From NCBI GenBank assembly GCA_035384965.1, contig DAOOJE010000001.1:1-64000 (forward strand): 64,000 bases of DNA, in the 5' to 3' direction. Each line of letters begins with the position of its first letter. The first letter of the stretch is position 1. A program made the position numbers and the translations under genes. Of this stretch, positions 53,739-62,735 are shown piece by piece. The stretch comes from JAAYVZ01 sp035384965 (GTDB lineage: Bacteria; Acidobacteriota; Thermoanaerobaculia; Thermoanaerobaculales; Thermoanaerobaculaceae). The notes below the pieces were generated by a model. That model worked only from the letters and a program-made list of their open reading frames with translations, was not told the DNA's origin and made no database searches.

Positions 53739-56700
53739 GTGCTCCGTGCTGCGCTGAGTCCCCGGCCCTTCGCGACGGTCTGCGGTCTGGTGGCCCTGTG
53801 CAGCGTCGTGTGGCTGGGTGCTGCGGCGCTCCCCGGCGAGCCGGTGCCGCTCGGCACCCGCTCGGTGCGCGTCTACTCCGACGCCGCGGGCCTGCCGCAA
53901 AACACCGTCCACACGATCACGCTCGACCAGCGCGGCTACCTGTGGGTGGGCACCCAGGACGGGGCGGCCTACTACGACGGCCAGCACTGGCACACCGTGG
54001 ACATGCCGGAGCGCACCCGCTCCAACTTCGTGCGCTGCATCCTGCCGACACCCGACGGCAGCCTCTGGTTCGGCACCCAGCACGGGGCGCTCTACCGACT
54101 CAAGGACGGGGTGTGGAGCAGCGAGACCATGGGCCTCGCCGGCGGTGACCGCGTTCGGGTCAACACGCTGCTGGCCACGCGAGGGGCGGACGGCGGCACC
54201 GTCCTGTGGGCCGGAACGTACACCCACGGCCTGGTGCGGCTGGACCGCACCGGGTGGACCACGTTCGACACCCGCTCCGGCCTGCCGCACAACCGGGTGT
54301 GGGGGCTGCTCGAGACTTCCGGACCGGGCGGCGCGACGCTGTGGGTGGGCACTCAGGCCGGGCTCGCGTGCCTGCGCCCGGGGGCGAGCCGCTTCACAGT
54401 CGTGCCCTCTTTCCCCACCGACTCCGTGAACAGCCTTTGCCTGCTTCGCGATGCGGCCGGGGTCGAGACCCTGTGGGCCGGCACCTACGGCGGCGGCCTC
54501 GCGCGCTTTTCGGAGGGCGCGTGGTCCCGCTTCACGACCCGCCAGGGGCTGCCGTCGGACTTCGTGACCAGCCTCGTCGAGGACCGGCTGAGCGCCGACG
54601 GCCCGGCGCTCTGGGTCGGCACCGACGGCGGGGGCGCCGCCCGCATCCACGACGGCTCCGTGGAGGTCCTCGGGCACGCCCAGGGGCTGCCATCGAACGC
54701 GGTCTACAGCCTGCTGCAAACCCGCGCTTCCGAGGGCGCCCGCGCGCTCTGGGTCGGAATGCGCCACGGCGGCCTGGCCCGGATCATGGAAGGGCAGTGG
54801 CAGAGCGTGCAGCCGATCCCGGGCCGCGGCGCGCTTCCCGTCACCGGGATCACCGAGCTCGTCCGCGGCGACGGCGTGCGCGAGCTGTGGTTCGGCACCG
54901 ACGGCGGCGGGGTCGTGCGCGCCCGTGAGGGCCGGTGGACCGTGTTCGACCGGGCGAGCGGCGTCCTTCCCAACGACAACGTGGTCTGCCTGTACGGCTC
55001 CCGCCACCCCGACGGCACGGCGGTGCTGTGGGTGGGGCTGCGCAACGGCGGGCTGGCTCGCTTCGACGGCCGAAAGTGGTCGACCCTCGACCGGGCCGGC
55101 GGCGCGCTGCCCAACAACCTCGTGCAGGCGGTCCTCGAGACCGTCGACGACACCGGAGCCCGCACCCTGTGGGTGGGCACGCGCGGCGGCCTCTCCCGCC
55201 TCCACGGTGGGACGTGGAGCACGCTCACGACTGCCGACGGTCTCCCCCATGACTCGGTCCTCGCCCTGCTCGAGACGCGGTGGGCAGGGGGGCGCCGGGT
55301 GCTCTGGGTGGGCACCGCGGCCGGTGTCGCCAGGCTCGAGGCGGGCCGGCTCCGCACCTACGACGCCACAGCCGGTCTGCTCAACACCACGAGCCAGTGC
55401 CTGCACGCCTCCGAGACCCCCGACGGCCAGCCGGAGCTGTGGATCGGGACCGACGGCGGCGGCCTCTACCGCCTCACCGAGGGCCTTGGCGGGGAGCGCT
55501 GGGAGACGTTTTCCGACCGCACCACCCCGGCCCTCCCGAACAACGTCGTCTACCAGGTCGTCCAGGACAGGCAGGGCCGCTTCTACGTCCTCACCAACCG
55601 CGGCGTCACCCGCCTGGCCCGCGCCGCGCCCGGCGGAGGCGGGCGCCCCGCCTGGGAGGTGCACCCTTACACCGTGGAGGATGGCCTGCCTCTCAACCAG
55701 TGCAACCGCGGGGCCGCGTTCGTCGACTCGCTGGGGCGGGTGTGGGTCGGCACCGCCGGCGGGGCCGGGGTGCTCGACCCGCTCGGCGAGATCCCGGACC
55801 GCGAGCCCAAGCGCGTGGTCGTGCGCGCCTTCGCGTACGGCGGCCCGGGACAGCCGCGCGCCCTGGTTTCCGGGCAGGTCCTGCCGTGGTACGCCCGGCG
55901 CCTGCGCTTCGAGCTCGACCTGCTGAGCTACTTCCGGGAACAGGACACCCGTTACCGCACGCAACTCGTCGGTCTCGACGCCGAGGCGTCGGAGTGGACC
56001 GAGTTCAGGGTGCGGGAGCTGGCCCGCGTGCCGGCCGGTCGCTACACGCTCCGGGTGTGGGGCCGCGACTACGCCGGCAACGTCGCTGGCCCGTTCGAGC
56101 TCGCGTTCGTCATCCGTCCCGCTCCCTGGGTGGCGTGGTGGGCATGGGTCGGGTACGGCGTGCTCGCAGTCCTGGCCGTGCTCGGCGTTCTGCACCTGCG
56201 CACGCGCGCCCACCGCCGCCGGGAGGAGGAGCTGCGGGCGATCATGGACGCGCGCACCCGCGAGCTGCGCCAGGCCAACGAGCTGCTCGTCGAGCTCTCG
56301 TATCTCGACTCCCTCACCGGCATCGGCAACCGGCGCCGGTTCGAGGAACGCCTGGTCACCGAGTGGAAGCGGGCCGTGCGGTCGCAGAGCTACCTATCGC
56401 TGGTCATGATCGACATCGACCACTTCAAGCCCTACAACGACGCGTTCGGGCACCAGAAGGGCGACGAGTGCCTGCGGGCGGTGGCCACCGCCCTCGTGGA
56501 CGGCCTGCCGCGGGCCGGCGACTCCGTGGCCCGCTACGGCGGAGAGGAGTTCGCGGTCATCCTGCCGCTCACCAATCGGGCTGGCGCGGTCAAGGTGGCC
56601 GAGTCGCTACGGCTGCGGGTGGAGGCGCTGGCGCTGCCCCACCCCGCCTCCTCGGTGGCTCCGGTGGTCACCATTTCCTGCGGCGTGGCGACGTTCGTGC

Positions 56701-56849
56701 CCACCATCGACATTCACACCGAGGAACTCATTCGCCTCGCCGACGAGGCGCTCTACCACGCCAAGCAGGGGGGCCGCAACCAGACCCGTGCCGAGCACGG
56801 CCCGCCGCGCAGTTCCTCGTCCTGGCCGGCGATTGTCCCTCCCTCGTAG
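53739..56849 (+). CDS. Two-propeller periplasmic sensor with diguanylate cyclase (GGDEF) output
   Basis: 1036 residues. A signal/anchor sequence is followed by about 14 regulator-propeller repeats (LWVGTxxG, PNNxV patterns; residues about 35-690), enough for two seven-bladed propellers as in hybrid two-component sensors. Then a Y_Y_Y domain (about 695-795), one membrane helix (VAWWAWVGYGVLAVLAVLGVL) and a GGDEF domain with the active motif GGEEF (934-938). The inhibitory site RAGD lies five residues before it, so product inhibition by c-di-GMP is expected. It should turn an extracytoplasmic, probably carbohydrate, signal into c-di-GMP. The GTG start has GGAGG directly upstream. Confidence 0.92.
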   Translation: MLRAALSPRPFATVCGLVALCSVVWLGAAALPGEPVPLGTRSVRVYSDAAGLPQNTVHTITLDQRGYLWVGTQDGAAYYDGQHWHTVDMPERTRSNFVRCILPTPDGSLWFGTQHGALYRLKDGVWSSETMGLAGGDRVRVNTLLATRGADGGTVLWAGTYTHGLVRLDRTGWTTFDTRSGLPHNRVWGLLETSGPGGATLWVGTQAGLACLRPGASRFTVVPSFPTDSVNSLCLLRDAAGVETLWAGTYGGGLARFSEGAWSRFTTRQGLPSDFVTSLVEDRLSADGPALWVGTDGGGAARIHDGSVEVLGHAQGLPSNAVYSLLQTRASEGARALWVGMRHGGLARIMEGQWQSVQPIPGRGALPVTGITELVRGDGVRELWFGTDGGGVVRAREGRWTVFDRASGVLPNDNVVCLYGSRHPDGTAVLWVGLRNGGLARFDGRKWSTLDRAGGALPNNLVQAVLETVDDTGARTLWVGTRGGLSRLHGGTWSTLTTADGLPHDSVLALLETRWAGGRRVLWVGTAAGVARLEAGRLRTYDATAGLLNTTSQCLHASETPDGQPELWIGTDGGGLYRLTEGLGGERWETFSDRTTPALPNNVVYQVVQDRQGRFYVLTNRGVTRLARAAPGGGGRPAWEVHPYTVEDGLPLNQCNRGAAFVDSLGRVWVGTAGGAGVLDPLGEIPDREPKRVVVRAFAYGGPGQPRALVSGQVLPWYARRLRFELDLLSYFREQDTRYRTQLVGLDAEASEWTEFRVRELARVPAGRYTLRVWGRDYAGNVAGPFELAFVIRPAPWVAWWAWVGYGVLAVLAVLGVLHLRTRAHRRREEELRAIMDARTRELRQANELLVELSYLDSLTGIGNRRRFEERLVTEWKRAVRSQSYLSLVMIDIDHFKPYNDAFGHQKGDECLRAVATALVDGLPRAGDSVARYGGEEFAVILPLTNRAGAVKVAESLRLRVEALALPHPASSVAPVVTISCGVATFVPTIDIHTEELIRLADEALYHAKQGGRNQTRAEHGPPRSSSSWPAIVPPS

Positions 56850-56911
56850 CCCTGCTGCCGCCAGGCAGGCTCCTGCCTTCAGGTTCGACCCTCGACCTGG
56901 GGGGCGAGCAG

Positions 56912-58702
<1,791 letters not shown>

Positions 58703-58722
58703 GCTCCCCTCCCCGCCCGGGG

Positions 58723-58731
58723 ACGATAGCA
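58723..58731 (-). promoter_or_regulatory. Extended -10 of glmS
   Basis: TGCTATCGT on the - strand, identical to the ackA extended -10. It lies about 20 bp before the ATG; no clear -35. Confidence 0.45.
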
Positions 58732-58926
58732 TCCCCGCTGCGCCGCTGCGTCGCGTCGTTCACCCGGACAGGCCCTCTCGAGGTGCCGGAGCACTCCGAG
58801 TTTCTTGACGGAACCGGAGGATCGCGAGCGGCGCCCGGGGTCCTTTCGCGCCTGAGCCTGCGCAGGCCGACTTCGCGTTCGCTCGGCCCGGGCTGTCAGG
58901 AGTCGCAGCATCCCTCGTTCGGGGGA

Positions 58927-58955
58927 TTGAAGAGAAAGGTGGGGGGGGGTAGACT
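58927..58955 (+). promoter_or_regulatory. Promoter with a nine-G spacer tract (possible phase variation)
   Basis: TTGAAG (58927-58932) and TAGACT (58950-58955) are exactly 17 bp apart, and the last nine spacer bases (58941-58949) are all G. Gain or loss of one G would shift the spacing to 16 or 18 bp. It drives the cysteine-rich protein gene 32 bp downstream. The rest of 58732-58926 shows nothing further. Confidence 0.55.
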
Positions 58956-58987
58956 CACGATCACTATTCTCCTGAGGAGGTGCAAGA

Positions 58988-59338
58988 ATGACACGGGTGT
59001 TCTTAGCCCTGGCTCTAATCGTGGCCCTCCCACCGTCGATGCTACGTGCCAACGACGACCCACCGGCGCCGATCATCGACCACCAAGACGACCTCTGCTC
59101 CCTCGATCCGCTATGCATGGGCGGGGGTGGGGGAGGGGGGACCCAGGGGTGCATGAACTGCGCCACGAAGGACATTCCCTTCAATGGCAAAGTTGCGTAC
59201 TGCTGCAACGACAACAACGGGGGGTGCAACTGGCTTCGCGACCAAGGGTACCAGGTCACGACCAGTCGACTCCGGAATTGTTGGGTGAGGGTGGACGGGA
59301 ACTCGCAGCAATGCATGGGGCAGAACAATTGCAACTGA
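58988..59338 (+). CDS. Small secreted cysteine-rich protein with a glycine tract, function unknown
   Basis: 116 residues. A signal peptide (VFLALALIVALPPSML) is followed by about 95 residues holding ten cysteines (in DLCSLDPLC, GCMNC, YCCN, GC, NCW, QC, NC), enough for five disulfides, and a run of seven glycines after LCM. The mature part is rich in Asn and Gln. GAGGAGG sits eight bases before the ATG. No family is recognised. It could be a toxin-like, inhibitor-like or surface peptide. The last 28 bp overlap the start of the next gene, so the two are likely coupled. Confidence 0.75.
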   Translation: MTRVFLALALIVALPPSMLRANDDPPAPIIDHQDDLCSLDPLCMGGGGGGGTQGCMNCATKDIPFNGKVAYCCNDNNGGCNWLRDQGYQVTTSRLRNCWVRVDGNSQQCMGQNNCN

Positions 59339-61644
59339 CCCTCGTGCTGCTCGCCGGCCTCGCGGCAGGCATCGCTCATCCGTCCGAACCCCCTCCACCG
59401 AAGGGGCCGGCCCTGCTCGTGGAGGCAGCCGCCGGCACTCGACTGTCGGGTCCCGTGCAGGCGTGGCTCTGGACGAACGAAAGCCCCCGGCTCCTGACGG
59501 TCGAGCGTGATCCCGGTGCCCCGTCGGTTCCCTTTCGAGTCGCAGAGGGTTGCGCCGTCTCCGGCACCGTCGTGCTCCTGGGGGCCGGCGTCATGAGCGA
59601 ACCCATCGAGATTGCGCCCGAAGCCTGTGGCGAGGCCGTCGTGACGGTCCGATTCCTGCCCGCCGGGATGCTCACCGGCACCACCCGATCGGCCGGAGGC
59701 GACGCCCTGCCCTCCTGGGGGTGGATCGACGCCACCCCCTGTGGCGATCCACCGCAACCCGCGCGGCGCTTCCCGTTCGTGCTCGGGGACGACGGATCGT
59801 TCGCCCTCTCGTTACCTGCTGGCTGCGTCGATGCCGTGCTCCGGGCGCCGGGCTTCGCGCCGGTGCGTGTGTCCGCGGTCGAGATCACGCCATCGACCAG
59901 CACGCCACTCGGCGGAATCGAGCTTCGCGCAGGCGCGTGGATCGAGGCCCGCGCGATCTCGGCCGAGGACGGGAAGCCTTTGCCCCGCACCGTGGTGCGG
60001 GCGGTGCCCGAGAGCGAGTGGGGGAAGGCATTCTGCGCCCAGACCGAGGGCTCGTTCGCGCCCCTGGGCGCGGGCTTTCAAACCGGACCGGGTGGATGGG
60101 TCACCCTCACCGGCCTGTCGTCCGGCCTCCACCTGCTCGCCGCCGAAAGCCCTGATCATGCCCCCGCGCTCTTCGGGCCGATCGACGCGGATTCGCGGGG
60201 TACGCGCGTCGACCCGCTCGAGCTGGGTCGCCCCGGACGCATCACCGTTTCGGCCCCTGCCCTCGCGGAGCTCGTCCTGGCCGGCGTGCCGGTGCGGCTG
60301 CGTGCATACCCGGCGCTGCTTCCCGAAGAGGCCAAGAGCTGCTTCGTCCTCGCGCCAGTGGGCGCGGACGGGAAGGGCACACTCGAGGGTCTCGCTCCGA
60401 GCACGTGGCAGGTCGGCATCGTCGTGGTCGGGCCGGCAGGCCTCGAGTTCGTGGGCAAGCAGGAGGTCGTCCTGCGCTCCGGCGAGGACCTGGAAACGAC
60501 GATGGACCTCTCCGGTCGCGTCGTGTTCGGGAAGATCGAGCGGCGCGGCAAGCCTGCCCGATGCAACATCGCGCTGCGCCGGACGCGAGGCTTCTTCAGC
60601 TCGGTGGCCCACTCCGGTCGCTCCGGCGACGACGGCGTGTTCGCGATGCTCGTCGCGGAGCCCGACGTGTATACCCTGGAGCTCGATTGTGCGCAGCCTC
60701 GCCTGCGCAGTACGGTGCCCGAGGTCAAGGTGGCTCTCGACGGCAAGGAGCTGCGCATTGCGATCCCCGATGCGGAGATCGGCGGCACCGTGGTCGACCG
60801 TGCGGGCCGGCCGCTGGCGGGCTACGACGTCCAGGCGCGACTACAGGTCACGCTCGAGGCCGGCACGTCGCGACAGCGCAGCACCGAGGTCATGGCGCTG
60901 GCCGGACCGACCGACGAGACGGGGGCGTTCGTGGTGCCTGCGCTCGCCCGCGGCCGCTGGGCGCTCAACGCTGCTCGCGAGGGTCGCCGATGCGGCGCCG
61001 TGCGCGAGGTCGACCTTGGCGACGACGATACCCTTGCCGGCGTGGTGCTCCGCGTCGAGCAGGGGCCGAGGCTTGCCGGCCGTGTCACTGCCAGTGGCGG
61101 CGCCGGGGTCGCACGGGCGAGTCTGCGGCTCACCGTCGCACTGCCGAATACGGTGGAGGCGGCCGAGATGCTTGCCGTCGCGACGGATGATCGGGGTGCC
61201 TTCGCGTACGACCTCGGCCCCGGCGCGGCGGATGTCGTGAATATCGGGGCGAGCGCACGGGGCTTTCCCGCCGCCGCCTTCCGCGTGGCAGTCGGGGAAG
61301 GTCTGGTCTTGCCCCTGCCGTCGCAGGGCGGCATGCTCGAGATCGAGGGACCTCGTGGCGAGTCGTTCGCGTGGGCCCGCCCCCTCGTGCTCGTCAACGA
61401 GGTGGGAGGCTTCCTGCTGCTCGGCGACCTCGAGGCGTCGCCGACACGGGCTCCTCTCACCGGCGCCAACCTCCTCACGGTCGGTCCCCTCGCACCGGGG
61501 CTGTGGCGGCTGGCGCGGATGGACGACCGTGCTTCGGCGCTGGTCGCCCTGTCAGGAGCCGGGTTTGGCCTTCCGGGTCCAGTCGCCCGCGTCAGCGCCG
61601 GGGGCGTCTCGAGGATCGCGTTCGCGACGCCTGCGGCGCCGTGA
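59311..61644 (+). CDS. Large secreted protein with carboxypeptidase-regulatory-like domains
   Basis: 777 residues from an ATG inside the preceding gene. A signal peptide (LTLVLLAGLAAG) is followed by a series of beta-sandwich modules. At least four look like carboxypeptidase-regulatory/prealbumin-like folds: each has the pattern GTVVDRAGRPLAGYDV, then TDETGAFVVPALARGRWAL. There are no membrane segments or catalytic motifs. Such proteins are abundant in Acidobacteriota and are probably surface or adhesion components. Its partner seems to be the cysteine-rich protein upstream. The 3' end overlaps the convergent methyltransferase gene by 53 bp. Confidence 0.78.
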   Translation: MHGAEQLQLTLVLLAGLAAGIAHPSEPPPPKGPALLVEAAAGTRLSGPVQAWLWTNESPRLLTVERDPGAPSVPFRVAEGCAVSGTVVLLGAGVMSEPIEIAPEACGEAVVTVRFLPAGMLTGTTRSAGGDALPSWGWIDATPCGDPPQPARRFPFVLGDDGSFALSLPAGCVDAVLRAPGFAPVRVSAVEITPSTSTPLGGIELRAGAWIEARAISAEDGKPLPRTVVRAVPESEWGKAFCAQTEGSFAPLGAGFQTGPGGWVTLTGLSSGLHLLAAESPDHAPALFGPIDADSRGTRVDPLELGRPGRITVSAPALAELVLAGVPVRLRAYPALLPEEAKSCFVLAPVGADGKGTLEGLAPSTWQVGIVVVGPAGLEFVGKQEVVLRSGEDLETTMDLSGRVVFGKIERRGKPARCNIALRRTRGFFSSVAHSGRSGDDGVFAMLVAEPDVYTLELDCAQPRLRSTVPEVKVALDGKELRIAIPDAEIGGTVVDRAGRPLAGYDVQARLQVTLEAGTSRQRSTEVMALAGPTDETGAFVVPALARGRWALNAAREGRRCGAVREVDLGDDDTLAGVVLRVEQGPRLAGRVTASGGAGVARASLRLTVALPNTVEAAEMLAVATDDRGAFAYDLGPGAADVVNIGASARGFPAAAFRVAVGEGLVLPLPSQGGMLEIEGPRGESFAWARPLVLVNEVGGFLLLGDLEASPTRAPLTGANLLTVGPLAPGLWRLARMDDRASALVALSGAGFGLPGPVARVSAGGVSRIAFATPAAP

Positions 61645-62710
61645 GCGGTGCGCTGCTGGCCGTGCCGGCTGGCCCGGTGAGGCGGTAGTGGGCGACGTAC
61701 CACTCGTCGCCGCCGGCCCACCCGAACAGCTCGGCGCACGCGAGGTAGAACAGCCGCCAGCGGCCGAACCAGCGCCGCGCCTCGCTCTCGCCGTACGTGC
61801 GGGCGAGAATCGGCAGGATGCGCTCGCGCGCCGCGTCGTGGTTGGCAAGCCAGGCCAGCAGCGTGCGAGCGTAGTGGCGGCCGTCCACGGCCCAGCGCCG
61901 CTCGAGCCGCAGCGCGCCGCAGGTCTGCAGCAGCAGGTCGTCGGAGGGCATCAGCCCGCCGGTGAAGAAGTGCCGCCCCATCCAGTTCCCCACCCCTTCC
62001 GTCCCGAACAGGTACGGCCAGGCGCGGTGGCAGAAAATGTGCACGAACAGCTTGCCGCCGGCCGCGAGCCAGCCGGCGATGCGGCCGCACAGCGCCTCCC
62101 AGTTGCGCATGTGCTCGAACATCTCGACCGACACGATGCGATCGAACACACCTTCCGGCGCGAAGCCGTTCATGTCGGCGGTCACCACCTCGAGGTTCGA
62201 CACCCCCCTGGCGTCGCGGCGCGCCTCGATGAACGCCCGCTGCGGCGCCGAGTTGGAGACCGCGAGGATGCGGGCGTTCGGGTAGCGCTCGGCCATCCAC
62301 AGCGACAGCGACCCCCAGCCGCACCCGAGCTCCAGGATGCGCTGGCCGTCGGCGAGCTCCGCCCGTTCACAGGTGAGGGCGAGCGCCGCCTCCTCGGCCG
62401 CGGCCAGCGCCGACACCCCCGCCGGCCAGAGGCAGGCGGAGTACTTCAGGCGCGGGCCCAGCACCAGCTCGAACAGGTCGGGCGGCACCTCGTAGTGCTG
62501 CTCGTTGGCCGCAGCGGTCGCGAGCGCGATCGGGCTCTGCCGCATGTGCTCGAGCAGCGCCGCCGCCCGCTCGCGCTGGGCCTCGATCCCGCCGCGCCCC
62601 TCGTCCCGCAGGCGCGCCGCCAGCAACCGCCGGATGCCGAGCCGGATCAGCCAGTCCGGCAGCCGTCCCAGCTCGGCCTGCCGCATCCCCCACGCAAGGA
62701 CGCCGCTCAT
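61592..62710 (-). CDS. CFA-synthase-family SAM-dependent methyltransferase (coclaurine-N-methyltransferase-like)
   Basis: 372 residues. YEVPPDLFELVLGPRLKYSACLWP and the SAM motif ILELGCGWGSLSLW, then SVEMFEHMRNWE and HIFCHRAWPYLFG, are the hallmarks of the cyclopropane-fatty-acid-synthase-like methyltransferase group that includes plant-type coclaurine N-methyltransferase and bacterial homologues of unknown substrate. The ATG at 62710 follows GGGAGG. It comes 25 bp after a true CFA-synthase-like gene, so the pair probably modifies lipids together. The last part runs into the convergent gene, where the C-terminus is low in complexity (Arg/Ser). Confidence 0.87.
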   Translation of the reverse strand: MSGVLAWGMRQAELGRLPDWLIRLGIRRLLAARLRDEGRGGIEAQRERAAALLEHMRQSPIALATAAANEQHYEVPPDLFELVLGPRLKYSACLWPAGVSALAAAEEAALALTCERAELADGQRILELGCGWGSLSLWMAERYPNARILAVSNSAPQRAFIEARRDARGVSNLEVVTADMNGFAPEGVFDRIVSVEMFEHMRNWEALCGRIAGWLAAGGKLFVHIFCHRAWPYLFGTEGVGNWMGRHFFTGGLMPSDDLLLQTCGALRLERRWAVDGRHYARTLLAWLANHDAARERILPILARTYGESEARRWFGRWRLFYLACAELFGWAGGDEWYVAHYRLTGPAGTASSAPLTAPQASRTRSSRRPRR

Positions 62711-62735
62711 CGTTGCGCCTCCCTCAAGTCGAACT

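Noticed and set aside
58732..58926. A glmS ribozyme or leader RNA upstream of glmS
   Set aside because: The -10 of glmS lies only about 20 bp before the ATG, leaving no room for a structured leader.
59140..59160. G-rich tract in the cysteine-rich gene as a second promoter
   Set aside because: It encodes the glycine run in frame and has no -35/-10 around it.
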